From positions 43,356 to 81,066 of the forward strand of contig DJXW01000006.1 of NCBI GenBank assembly GCA_002449845.1: a DNA stretch of 37,711 nt, given 5' to 3'. A program made the translations under genes and the position numbers. How positions within the stretch are numbered: the stretch's first letter is position 1; each line of letters starts with the position of its first letter. Below the pieces are notes generated by a model, which saw only the letters and a list, made by a program, of their open reading frames with translations, had not been told where the DNA came from and made no database searches. This document shows positions 30,492 through 37,711 of the stretch, piece after piece. The stretch comes from Prevotella sp. UBA6994 (GTDB lineage Bacteria > Bacteroidota > Bacteroidia > Bacteroidales > Bacteroidaceae).

Positions 30492-31325
30492 ATGGAATAT
30501 AAGAAACTGAATAACGGCGTCGAGATGCCGATGATTGGCCTTTGCGTGTATAACATCCCGGAGCGAGAGACACAACGGGTGGTCGAGGATGCCATCAGCG
30601 TGGGCTACCGGAGCATCGACACGGCTGCTATGTACTACAACGAGCGAGGCGTGGGCGATGGTGTGCGGGCTTGCGGCTTGGCCAGAGAAGAGCTGTTCGT
30701 CACCACAAAGATTTGCGAGCCCTGTTACACCCGTGAGCAGACGCTTCGTACAGTGGAACACTCGATGCGTGAACTCAAGCTCGACTATGTTGACCTAATG
30801 CTTCTGCACTGGCCTGTGGGCAATCCCGTGGTGATGTGGCAGACGCTCGAAGAACTCTACCGCAAAGGGCGATTCCGTGCTATCGGCGTGTCGAACTTCT
30901 ATCCCAACACATTCCCCCAGATTGTGAATGGTGCCAAGGTCGTGCCTATGGTGAACCAATGCGAAGCGCATGTGCTCTACCAGCAACGCAAGATGTTGGA
31001 GTATTTGAAGCCCTACGACGTGGCTTTGGAGGCATGGAGCCCGTTGGCAGAGGGTCGTCATGGCATTTTCAAGAATGCCACACTCACAGCTATCGGCGAG
31101 CGTTACGGCAAGACTGCAGCTCAGGTGGCTTTGAAGTTCCTGATCCAGAACGGCATCATCATAATTCCCAAGACCACCCACAAAGAGCGAATGCAGGAGA
31201 ATATCGACCTCTTCAACTTCACCCTCTCTGATGACGACCAGAGGCTGATTCGTCTGTTTGATACAGGTCGGAATGTGACAGGCTGGCCATCCGATGCACT
31301 CAAATACAATCCGGAAAGTATATGA
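30492..31325 (+). CDS. Aldo/keto reductase (small, 2,5-diketo-gluconate reductase-like)
   Basis: This 277-aa TIM-barrel reductase starts NNGVEMPMIGLCVYNIPE. The tetrad is seen as Asp and Tyr in SIDTAAMYYNERGVG, Lys in LFVTTKICEP and His in YVDLMLLHWPVG. A typical FRAIGVSNF and C-terminal IIPKTTHKERMQENIDLFNFTL (NADPH phosphate-binding region) follow. It is shorter and of a different subgroup from the reductase at 23421. The substrate is unknown. It lies between two small unknown genes. Confidence 0.9.
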   Translation: MEYKKLNNGVEMPMIGLCVYNIPERETQRVVEDAISVGYRSIDTAAMYYNERGVGDGVRACGLAREELFVTTKICEPCYTREQTLRTVEHSMRELKLDYVDLMLLHWPVGNPVVMWQTLEELYRKGRFRAIGVSNFYPNTFPQIVNGAKVVPMVNQCEAHVLYQQRKMLEYLKPYDVALEAWSPLAEGRHGIFKNATLTAIGERYGKTAAQVALKFLIQNGIIIIPKTTHKERMQENIDLFNFTLSDDDQRLIRLFDTGRNVTGWPSDALKYNPESI

Positions 31326-31361
31326 TACAGAAGTACAAAAGACCATCAAATATCTGGAGCT

Positions 31362-31700
31362 ATGACACTACATGAACTCTTAATGTCGGTGGATGCCGAG
31401 CAATATGCGGACTCCCAACTGTATCAGGATCTACTGAAGGTGAAGCCTGAGTATGGCTCAAACAGGTCCATTGGTATAAAACTGAAAAACGGGAATATTG
31501 TTGTGACTAATGTTCATGTCGGTTCTCTTGGGGACATCATCACCTATCAAATAGATGTTGACCCGAAACTGAAGGCTTCAAAAATGCAACTCCTTGATGC
31601 TATTCTCAATGAAATGTCTTACGAAGGTTTTGAAGAAATAGATCGGACGGACTTTTGGACTGAAATGACAAACATTCAAAAAGCAAAAATAATCAGATAA
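31362..31700 (+). CDS. Uncharacterised small protein (possibly DUF6557-like)
   Basis: This 112-aa soluble protein begins TLHELLMSVDAEQYADSQLYQDLLKVKPEY and continues with RSIGIKLKNGNIVVTNVHVG and LLDAILNEMSYEGFEEIDRTDFW. The start resembles DUF6557-type proteins, but the match is by eye and weak. It has no signal or membrane segment. The TAA stop lies inside an exact stop-linked motif. Confidence 0.5.
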   Translation: MTLHELLMSVDAEQYADSQLYQDLLKVKPEYGSNRSIGIKLKNGNIVVTNVHVGSLGDIITYQIDVDPKLKASKMQLLDAILNEMSYEGFEEIDRTDFWTEMTNIQKAKIIR

Positions 31701-31711
31701 ATCGGAATTTA
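31696..31711 (+). repeat. Stop-linked motif, exact copy 4
   Basis: GATAAATCGGAATTTA supplies the stop TAA (31698-31700) of the preceding gene. The next ATG is 63 bp downstream. Confidence 0.8.
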
Positions 31712-31774
31712 TTGTTTCATTAAAAAGGTCTTGGTAGAGACCAGAGCATCGACTCGAAACACTCCAAAGACTTT

Positions 31775-33322
31775 ATGAAGAAGATATTCACTTTTTTGGT
31801 TGGTGCCTGTCTCTCGGTAGGAGCAATGGCACAGAGCACATTGGCTTTCGATGCCAATGCAGGTGTGAAGTCGAAGATGACCGCCTATGACGGCACGTGT
31901 GTCAATTACACAGCCTATGAACGGCTGTTCTATGTGACGAACGTTGAGGACTCTACCTATCAATTCCTCAATGTGTATGTGCCAGATGGAGCCACACAGC
32001 AGACTCCAATTTTCCTGCGCACCTATGTCGGCGGCTACATGGCCTCTCCAGCAGCACAGCCGCAAGCTGGCGATGCTACAGGAAGAGCATTGAAGGAGGG
32101 CTATGTGGTGGTCATTCCTGGCACTCGTGGCCGCAATTCCTCCATTATTGCTGATAAAGCATACGCCAAGAATCGCAAGGGAGTGAAGAAGGGGCAGACT
32201 GTCTATACTGGCCGAGCGCCCAAGGCTATCCTCGATCTGAAAGCAGCCATCCGCTATCTGCGCCACTTCAATAAGCAGATACCTGGCGATGCCGAGCGCA
32301 TCATCACTGACGGAACGAGTGCCGGAGGTGCCATGTCAGCCCTGATGGGTGCAACGGGCAACAATCCTGAATATACAGAATTGCTGATGGCAATGGGGGC
32401 AGCCGACGAGCGTGATGATGTATTTGCCTCCGTGTGCTATTGCCCCATCATCGACCTCGAACATGCCGACATGGCCTATGAATGGCTGTATCAGCAGACG
32501 GATTCCCGTCAGGCTCTTGACGAGACCCACAAGAGATATACGAAGGAATTGGCTGCTCTGTTCCCGGCCTATCTCAATAGTCTGAGCCTGAAGAAGCCTG
32601 ATGGCACACCATTGACGGCAGACAACTACCTGGACTACCTGAAGAGTGAGATCATCCGTTCGGCTCAAATTGCTAAGAATGCGGGTGCCGACATTCCCGA
32701 CAGCCTTGGATTCAAGTTCACATCAGAGGCAGGAGGAATGTTTGCAGCACCAATTAACGGTGGCATGCGGCTTCAGATGCAGGATGATAAGCATCCTATG
32801 ATGCAGGGAGGCCAGCCGCCAATGGGTATGCGTCCGATGCGTGGCGGCAGAAAACAAGTGGGCGAATACATCACCGACCTCGATATGCAGAAGTATCTGA
32901 ACTATGTGGTATCTACCCAGGCATTGAAAGGCGTACCAGCCTTTGATAGCAAGATAGAGGGCATCAACAATGGCAGTGGCGAGAATGAGGTGTTTGGCGA
33001 CGGGACGGGCAGCAGCGTGAATTTCACCGACTATACGGCTCAGAAGAACAACACCATGCTCACAGATGCCATCCGTCAGAACGTGCGTCTGATGAACCCC
33101 ATGAGTTTCATCGGCGATGGCAAGACAACGATAGCCCCACATTGGTATATCCGCCATGGTGCACGTAACCGCGATACAGCTTTCCCCATACCCGTCAACT
33201 TCGCCACCAAATTGCAAAATGAAGGCAAGGACGTAGATTTCCTGTTGGCTTGGAATCGTCCGCATAGTGGTGACTATGCCCTCGATGAACTCTTCCAGTG
33301 GATTGCCAAGATCACGAAATAA
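31775..33322 (+). CDS. Secreted alpha/beta hydrolase, subtype B tannase-like
   Basis: This 515-aa protein has signal peptide KKIFTFLVGACLSVGAMAQ (cleavage after AMA). The hydrolase domain has the oxyanion-region VVIPGTRGRNS (about residues 111-121), a nucleophile elbow DGTSAGGAMSAL (Ser about 180) and DERDDVFASVCYCPIIDLEHADMAYEW (about 211-237). The C-terminal His is likely in WNRPHSGDYALDELFQW. A large insertion (about 240-420) includes a Met/Gly/Pro-rich loop near residues 345-370. Order and size resemble subtype B tannases, which hydrolyse gallate or other phenolic esters; the substrate here is inferred. It probably acts in the periplasm. Confidence 0.75.
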   Translation: MKKIFTFLVGACLSVGAMAQSTLAFDANAGVKSKMTAYDGTCVNYTAYERLFYVTNVEDSTYQFLNVYVPDGATQQTPIFLRTYVGGYMASPAAQPQAGDATGRALKEGYVVVIPGTRGRNSSIIADKAYAKNRKGVKKGQTVYTGRAPKAILDLKAAIRYLRHFNKQIPGDAERIITDGTSAGGAMSALMGATGNNPEYTELLMAMGAADERDDVFASVCYCPIIDLEHADMAYEWLYQQTDSRQALDETHKRYTKELAALFPAYLNSLSLKKPDGTPLTADNYLDYLKSEIIRSAQIAKNAGADIPDSLGFKFTSEAGGMFAAPINGGMRLQMQDDKHPMMQGGQPPMGMRPMRGGRKQVGEYITDLDMQKYLNYVVSTQALKGVPAFDSKIEGINNGSGENEVFGDGTGSSVNFTDYTAQKNNTMLTDAIRQNVRLMNPMSFIGDGKTTIAPHWYIRHGARNRDTAFPIPVNFATKLQNEGKDVDFLLAWNRPHSGDYALDELFQWIAKITK

Positions 33323-33338
33323 CAATCTCCAAAACAGA

Positions 33339-33377
33339 AACAAGGGAACTGCAGATTGATGTGCAAGTTCCCTTGTT
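33339..33377. terminator. Bidirectional terminator between convergent genes
   Basis: AACAAGGGAACT (33339-33350) pairs perfectly over 12 bp with AGTTCCCTTGTT (33366-33377) around a 15-base loop. It lies between the hydrolase stop (33322) and the end of the minus-strand gene (33401). Confidence 0.75.
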
Positions 33378-33400
33378 ACGTCATTTCAGGACTGGAAGCT

Positions 33401-33709
33401 TTATCGCTTGTCGGGGATGCCGTAGTCGGCCCAACGCTCCTGCGGATAATAACCCTTCAGGGTCTTTTTCTTGTCAGCATAGGCTTCTTTCACACGGGTC
33501 AGCACCTCATTCATGTGCTTTACCTTAGGGGTGAGTTCCTCGCGCAGACGGTCAATATCTACATTGGCTGTCTCCAGTTCCTTCAGCGATAGTTCCATGC
33601 TGTTGATTTCATCGCTGGTGATACCTCCGCCCATGCCGCTGAGGTGCTTGCGCAGCCCCTCTATCAGATGGCGGCTCTTCTCGATTTGAAGTTCAACTGT
33701 CTTTGACAT
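33401..33709 (-). CDS. Small coiled-coil protein of unknown function
   Basis: This 102-aa protein begins SKTVELQIEKSRHLIEGLRKHLSGMGGGITSDEINSMELSLKELETANVDIDRLREELTPKVKHMNEVLTRVKEAY. It has strong helical and coiled-coil character and ends KKTLKGYYPQERWADYGIPDKR. I cannot name a family. It has no signal peptide. ATG 33709 is chosen over an upstream frame extension into A/T-rich promoter sequence. A minus-strand TACTTTTG (33849 to 33842) is a possible promoter. Confidence 0.6.
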   Translation of the reverse strand: MSKTVELQIEKSRHLIEGLRKHLSGMGGGITSDEINSMELSLKELETANVDIDRLREELTPKVKHMNEVLTRVKEAYADKKKTLKGYYPQERWADYGIPDKR

Positions 33710-33938
33710 AATTCCTTTGTTTTTTAATGTTACTTGTTGTACGTAAAATGAACGTTTTCGATAAGCCAAATGAGCAGAATGAAGCTCGCTTCAATTCTGC
33801 CATGGCGAGAAAAGGTCGAATAAAATTCAACCTTTTCATTGCAAAAGTAACGAAAAATGTCGATTTTACGAACGCTACAAATAGGCACTTTTTCGATTTT
33901 TTAAGATGGGAACAAGCATCAATTTAAGCTATTTTTAC

Positions 33939-33946
33939 TAATTTTG
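33939..33946 (+). promoter_or_regulatory. -7 element of the MFS gene
   Basis: TAATTTTG at 33939-33946 lies 59 bp before ATG 34006. A clear -33 element is not seen. Confidence 0.45.
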
Positions 33947-34005
33947 CAGCCGATTTCAGAAAACGACTCTATAGCTTGGTAGAGCTTACAACTCCACATG
34001 ATTTT

Positions 34006-35199
34006 ATGGAAAAGAACAACGTCTCCAAGAAGGTGACGGCTACCATCCTGTCGATGTCGCTGCTCACCGTGATGGCTGGAGCCGCCATCGCCCCCGCTTT
34101 GGGCATCATCAAGGCTCATTTTAGTGATGCATCCGCTATGCTGGTGCAATTCATCGTCAGCATGCCTGCCCTGCTGATTATCGTCACTAACCTGTTCTTC
34201 CTGCCGCTGAGCCGCATGCTGCGGACGCGGGCTATTGCCACCACGGGCTTGTTGCTATATGTGGTGGCTGGTGCAGGCTGTTTCTTTGTAGATGACATCT
34301 ACGTGCTATTGCTTCTGCGAGCCATCCTGGGCATCAGCGTCGGTCTTATCATGCCGCTCTCCACAGGACTTTTGGCCTTCTATTTTCCACCAGAGGAACA
34401 AGCAAGGCTGATGGGACTTTCTGCCGCCATGAACCAGATGGGCGGAGTGGTGGCCACGCTGCTTGCAGGCCTGTTGGCTACCATCGAGTGGAACTATGCC
34501 TTCCTAGTCTATCTGCTCGGACTGATAGCGTTGGCGATGGTGTGGCTCTGGCTGCCCGATGAACAATTAGGCTCAGCCAACAAGCGTGGTGTCCCTTTTC
34601 AACCACGTCAGTTGTTAAAGTTCCATCCATCAGTTGTCGGGATGCTGCTGTTGATGATGATCTTCTTCATTTTCCCCACCAATTTTGCCGTCGTAGCCAA
34701 CCAACAGTTAGGACTGCGGACGGAACTGATTACCCTCATCATGGTAGGCCTTGATGTCGTGGCTTTCTTTGTGGGAATGGTCTTTGGCGGCGTGATGAAT
34801 CGTTTCCGTCAGAGTGTCAAGTATTTCGCACCTGTATTCTTCCTGATGGGTTATGCGGCTTATCTCACACCAAGTGTGGCTATGCTGGTTCTTGGCTCTG
34901 TATTCGTAGGAATAGCCAATGGTGTGGGTGTGCCTTACTTGAATACGATAGCGAGTATCAAGGGTGGCAAAAACTCGACTACCACGGTGATGCCCCTGCT
35001 TTCTGCTGCCCTCTATCTTGGGCAGTTCGTGTCGCCTATCGTCGTAACACCGGCTTCGCGCATATTGTTTGGCCAAGCCGACCTGACAGGGCCGTATAAA
35101 GTAGGTATCGTGCTTTGTCTGATATTCCTCGTTCAGGTCTATTTCACCCGACATTTTCAGAGTCTGCCTCCATATAAATTTAAAGAACGGAAAACATAA
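34006..35199 (+). CDS. MFS transporter
   Basis: This 397-aa inner-membrane protein has about twelve hydrophobic segments. The N-terminus VTATILSMSLLTVMAGAAIAPALGIIKAHF and the first-loop LPLSRMLRTRAIATTGLLLY fit the major facilitator superfamily, DHA1-like drug exporters. VGLIMPLSTGLLAFYFPPEEQARLMGLSAAMNQMGG carries the helix 4-5 motif region. The C-terminal half ends VYFTRHFQSLPPYK. ATG 34006 (EKNNVSKK) is preferred to 33976. The substrate is unknown; export of a toxic small molecule is the usual role. Confidence 0.85.
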   Translation: MEKNNVSKKVTATILSMSLLTVMAGAAIAPALGIIKAHFSDASAMLVQFIVSMPALLIIVTNLFFLPLSRMLRTRAIATTGLLLYVVAGAGCFFVDDIYVLLLLRAILGISVGLIMPLSTGLLAFYFPPEEQARLMGLSAAMNQMGGVVATLLAGLLATIEWNYAFLVYLLGLIALAMVWLWLPDEQLGSANKRGVPFQPRQLLKFHPSVVGMLLLMMIFFIFPTNFAVVANQQLGLRTELITLIMVGLDVVAFFVGMVFGGVMNRFRQSVKYFAPVFFLMGYAAYLTPSVAMLVLGSVFVGIANGVGVPYLNTIASIKGGKNSTTTVMPLLSAALYLGQFVSPIVVTPASRILFGQADLTGPYKVGIVLCLIFLVQVYFTRHFQSLPPYKFKERKT

Positions 35200-35356
35200 T
35201 AAAGAGCAGCATCAGTGTCTTTTTCCTTTTTAAAGGTTGTATTTAGACCATCTGCCGAAGGTTGCTAGACCCTCCTCCCGAGGTTCGGGAAATATCCTTA
35301 CTTCCTCTTCTCTTGAGTGGCGCAGATAATCCAGGGCACTCACTATATGTTAATTA

Positions 35357-36392
35357 ACGTGAGTTCGACGAATTATTTCGTAAAATAACCACCTGATTAT
35401 TAGGTAATTAGCGATATTTTTAGTAACTTTGTAGTACCACCCATAAAGTTGAACTAAAAGATATCGCTAATGTTTACCGAGGACAAAGTTACTGAAATTT
35501 TCTGCATTGCAGATGATTTTTGCAAATTTTATGATGCAATGATGGCAAAATATACTGTAAAAGCCCCCAATAAGCGTCCATATCACCGTGACGGGACGCT
35601 TTCCAAGGCAGAAGTCATGCTGATTATGATAGTGTTTCATGGTTCCGCGTATAGCTGTCTGAAGCATTTCTATCTGGAGCATGTGTCGAAGCATCTGCGG
35701 CATCTGTTCCCCGAGCTGGTATCCTACAACAGGTTTGTTGAACTGGAGAAGGATGTCGCCATTCCCCTTGCATTGTTCATCAAGAAGGTATTGCTGGGAA
35801 AGTGTACGGGCATCAGCTTCGTAGACAGCACTCCGCTCAGGGTATGCAGAAATCAGCGAATCCACATCCACAAGACGTTCAAGGGCATTGCCCAAAGAGG
35901 GAAGTGCTCCATGGGCTGGTTCTTCGGGTTCAAGCTGCACCTGATCTGTAACGAGAAGGGGGAATTGCTCAACTTCATGATCACACCTGGAGATGTAGAT
36001 GACCGCAAGCCGCTTGACTACAAGCATTTTGTGGAATTCCTCTACGGAAAACTCGTCGGAGATAAAGGATACATTGGAAAGGAATTGTTCCAGCGCCTCT
36101 TCGTTGACGGCATCCAGCTGATAACTAAACTCAAAAGCAACATGAAAGGAGCCATTATGAGTATGTCTGACAGACTGCTTACCAGAAAGAGGGCCATCAT
36201 TGAGACTATCAACGACGAGCTGAAGAATATCGCACAGGTGGAGCATTCCAGACACAGATCATTCGACAACTTCATCGTCAATATGCTTGGAGCCTTAGCA
36301 GCGTATTGTTTCTTTCCAAAGAAACCAAGCATCGCTTGCGAAAAAGCCATAGACACACAACTCACACTATTCTGAATTCGTCGAACTCACGT
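35357..36392. mobile_element. Complete IS982-family insertion sequence
   Basis: Terminal inverted repeats ACGTGAGTTCGACGAATT (35357-35374) and AATTCGTCGAACTCACGT (36375-36392) match perfectly over 18 bp. They are flanked by TAATTA on both sides (35351-35356 and 36393-36398), a likely 6-bp target duplication. The element is 1,036 bp and holds one transposase gene. A promoter -7 TAACTTTG is at 35424-35431. Confidence 0.85.
35470..36375 (+). CDS. IS982-family transposase
   Basis: This 301-aa DDE transposase starts FTEDKVTEIFCIADDFCKFYD, the IS982 signature. Catalytic candidates are Asp in ISFVDSTPLRVCRNQRIH (about residue 119), Asp in VGDKGYIG and Glu in RAIIETINDELKNIAQVEHSRHRS. KTFKGIAQRGKCSMGWFFGFKLHLICNEKGEL is highly typical of the family. 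The frame is intact and the terminal repeats are complete, so it is likely active or recently active. The last codons overlap the right inverted repeat by 1 bp. Confidence 0.9.
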   Translation: MFTEDKVTEIFCIADDFCKFYDAMMAKYTVKAPNKRPYHRDGTLSKAEVMLIMIVFHGSAYSCLKHFYLEHVSKHLRHLFPELVSYNRFVELEKDVAIPLALFIKKVLLGKCTGISFVDSTPLRVCRNQRIHIHKTFKGIAQRGKCSMGWFFGFKLHLICNEKGELLNFMITPGDVDDRKPLDYKHFVEFLYGKLVGDKGYIGKELFQRLFVDGIQLITKLKSNMKGAIMSMSDRLLTRKRAIIETINDELKNIAQVEHSRHRSFDNFIVNMLGALAAYCFFPKKPSIACEKAIDTQLTLF

Positions 36393-36454
36393 TAATTATT
36401 TTGCAAATACGTACTTGAAAAGTGCAAAAAATAGTAAAAAGGGAAGAAAAATAC

Positions 36455-36532
36455 TTATTCTGTGGGGATTAACAAAATCTCTCGCTCCCTTGCTATCCAC
36501 GCGCAGGCTTCGGCGAGTGCGTAGTTATTCAT
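36455..36532 (-). other. 25-codon ORF overlapping a gene remnant
   Basis: ATG 36532 encodes MNNYALAEACAWIARERE, then ILLIPTE and a stop at 36455. It overlaps the end of the upstream remnant by 8 bases (ATGAATAA), an arrangement that suggests coupled translation in the ancestor. It is unrecognised and may be a truncated gene. Confidence 0.3.
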
Positions 36533-36701
36533 TCCTCTGATTGATCAGGTTCACCACGACCTTGACCATCACGTCTTTCTCTTCGGTTCGGCTCTCGGCA
36601 ATCATCAGCGTCAAGGCGACAAGGGTGTTGTCGGCAAGACGTTTCGTACCGTCTTTGCGATAGAGGATGCCATTGTTGTTGAGGAACCATAGGAAGAGGC
36701 G
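36525..36701 (-). pseudogene. Remnant ORF without start, downstream of the secreted-protein gene
   Basis: Directly after the stop of the gene at 36702 the minus strand stays open in the same frame for 58 codons: RLFLWFLNNNGILYRKDGTKRLADN, then LVALTLMIAESRTEEKDVMVKVVVNLINQRNE. There is no start near the beginning. It looks like the 3' end of a lost gene. No family is recognised. Confidence 0.45.
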
Positions 36702-37711
36702 TCAGCGTACGACTTTCTTGCCATTCACGATATAGATGCCGCGCGGGAGCCCATTTAAGGTTGTCGAGGATTGGGCTTTTACTTGCTGGCCAGCCAGATT
36801 GTAGATTGCCTTGGAGTTGGGGCGGTTTTCAGTCTGCACGGCCTGTATAGCCTGCACGACAGATGGCAGTTCTGCAAGGATGGATGGCTGCTTGGTGTAG
36901 CGTGTTGAGATGAGGTAAGCCTTGTGTGCAGGGTTCTTGAAGACAGCTCCGTCTGTTGCAGTCCAGTTCCATTCCATCTGGTGGTTTTCGTTCTCACATA
37001 AAGTGTAGTAGAAAGTGCCGCCGTGGGTCAGCTGGTCCTCGTCGGAGCCTCGGAGCTGGTTTCTGGGGTCGAGGCTTTTCTTCTTCGTGGTGGGTAGCAT
37101 GGTATATCTCCCTGGTTGAGCACCAAGTACAACGGCTTGTCCTGCGGGCAACACGGTACCTGGAGCCGTGAAGTGCTGGCTGACGGCAAAGCCTTGGGTT
37201 GTCTCGCGGAATGTGTAGGCCTCCATGCCTTCGGGCAGCAGGAAGCTCTGGTCGCTATAGTAGAAGGTGGTGTAGCCCGACTGTGGTATCTCCACAGTGA
37301 CAAACGGCTGTCGGTATTTTATTTCGAAGCCTTGGAAATTGACCCATTGTGTGCTGCTGGCGATTGTTGCGGACAGCGTCATTTGGTGATTGTCCACGAC
37401 CGCGTCTTTCAGTACTGTCTGTGCCAGGTCGCTGGTTAGCGTCTGTGCCGCACCGGCAGTCGTCTCGGCGGCTGTCATCATCACCTCGTTGTCTGCCACC
37501 GTCTGCCGCTCAACCACCGTTCCCGTCACGGTGTTCGTGGCCTCGGCAGTCACAACAGGCGCTTTGTCTGCCTTGTCGTTGCGATAGAATGCGTGTAACA
37601 CGATGTCGTAGATGCCCAGCGGCAGGTCGGTTTGCGTTTGTGTGAGGGTGAAGGGCTTGTGTAACATCTCGATGTTTCCGTCCTTCATGGTGGTTGAAGC
37701 AGTTGTCCAGT
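36702..37711 (-). CDS. Secreted/surface protein with C-terminal sorting-like tail (partial at right edge)
   Basis: The frame is open from the window edge; an ATG at 37688 lies inside it and need not be the start. At least 335 codons are visible. The first part (LPLGIYDIVLHAFYRNDKADKAPVVTAEATNTVTG) resembles a beta-sandwich domain of Prevotella extracellular proteins. The middle repeats short beta segments (SGYTTFYYSDQSFLLPEGMEAYTF, PAGQAVVLGAQPGRYTMLPT). The end, KAIYNLAGQQVKAQSS...GLPRGIYIVNGKKVVR, is the typical tail of secreted Bacteroidales proteins, related to type IX secretion tails. The ligand is unknown. Confidence 0.7.
   Translation of the reverse strand, partial: WTTASTTMKDGNIEMLHKPFTLTQTQTDLPLGIYDIVLHAFYRNDKADKAPVVTAEATNTVTGTVVERQTVADNEVMMTAAETTAGAAQTLTSDLAQTVLKDAVVDNHQMTLSATIASSTQWVNFQGFEIKYRQPFVTVEIPQSGYTTFYYSDQSFLLPEGMEAYTFRETTQGFAVSQHFTAPGTVLPAGQAVVLGAQPGRYTMLPTTKKKSLDPRNQLRGSDEDQLTHGGTFYYTLCENENHQMEWNWTATDGAVFKNPAHKAYLISTRYTKQPSILAELPSVVQAIQAVQTENRPNSKAIYNLAGQQVKAQSSTTLNGLPRGIYIVNGKKVVR

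Noticed and set aside
35277..35289. CCCGAGGTTCGGG as an IS end or regulatory site
   Set aside because: The hairpin lies outside the clear IS982 terminal repeats and is probably just a weak terminator after the MFS gene.
35467..36255. 262-aa minus-strand ORF inside the IS982 element
   Set aside because: Antisense shadow of the transposase; IS982 elements carry one gene.

Overview
The window reads as a chromosomal segment of a Prevotella/Segatella-like member of the Bacteroidales. Core promoters carry the Bacteroidota -7 element TAnnTTTG, ribosome binding sites are weak, and the gene families are typical of the group (BspA-type leucine-rich repeat remnant, DUF1349 lipoprotein, IS982 element, C-terminal tails like those of secreted Bacteroidales proteins, PGN_0703-like nuclease). 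I see no tRNA or rRNA gene and no convincing CRISPR array. The window is an accessory region: a patchwork of small single-domain enzymes, many gene fragments and several kinds of repeat.

Layout. 1-10.5 kb (+ strand): flavodoxin tail, AlkZ-related protein, two hexapeptide acyltransferases, glyoxalase-like protein, a RAYT/IS200-like transposase set in about 100-bp palindromic repeats, alpha/beta hydrolase, flavodoxin-type oxidoreductase, membrane acyltransferase, DUF1349 lipoprotein, EamA transporter, DUF169 and TIGR04076 proteins. Many junctions from 6.4 to 10.5 kb, and two near 30 and 31.7 kb, carry a short symmetric motif, GATAAATCGGAATTTA, sitting on or beside the upstream stop codon. 10.5-12.5 kb: a broken EamA gene, an NTF2-like protein and an AraC regulator whose promoter lies in a 13-bp-arm palindrome. 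12.7-20.6 kb: a decaying defence/toxin island between two 134-bp direct repeats (122/134 identical by hand count). It holds an N-terminally short AbiEii-type toxin, two PD-(D/E)XK nucleases, a 419-aa protein with an R-x4-H (HEPN-like) motif, a Fic protein, AbiEii and deiminase remnants, and a higBA module whose toxin has an in-frame amber stop.

20.7-27.1 kb (- strand): a redox operon (aldo/keto reductase, flavin reductase, truncated flavodoxin, Tat-like flavodoxin, DUF362 lipoprotein) and a second operon (ACT protein, FKBP isomerase, YdeI-like protein, DUF1294 fusion, MmcQ/YjbR). 27.5-33.3 kb (+): nitroreductase, truncated ElaA acetyltransferase, lipoprotein, sugar acetyltransferase, aldo/keto reductase, two small unknown proteins and a secreted tannase-like hydrolase. 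33.4-37.7 kb: a small coiled-coil protein, an MFS transporter, a complete IS982 element and a secreted protein that runs off the right edge.

The shared theme outside the island is small-molecule handling: flavin- or NAD(P)H-dependent reduction, acylation, export and hydrolysis. The two most unusual structures are the stop-codon-linked motif, a possible gene-cassette boundary or 3'-end signal, and the 134-bp repeats that bracket the defence island. Family names come from reading protein motifs by eye; no database search was run.
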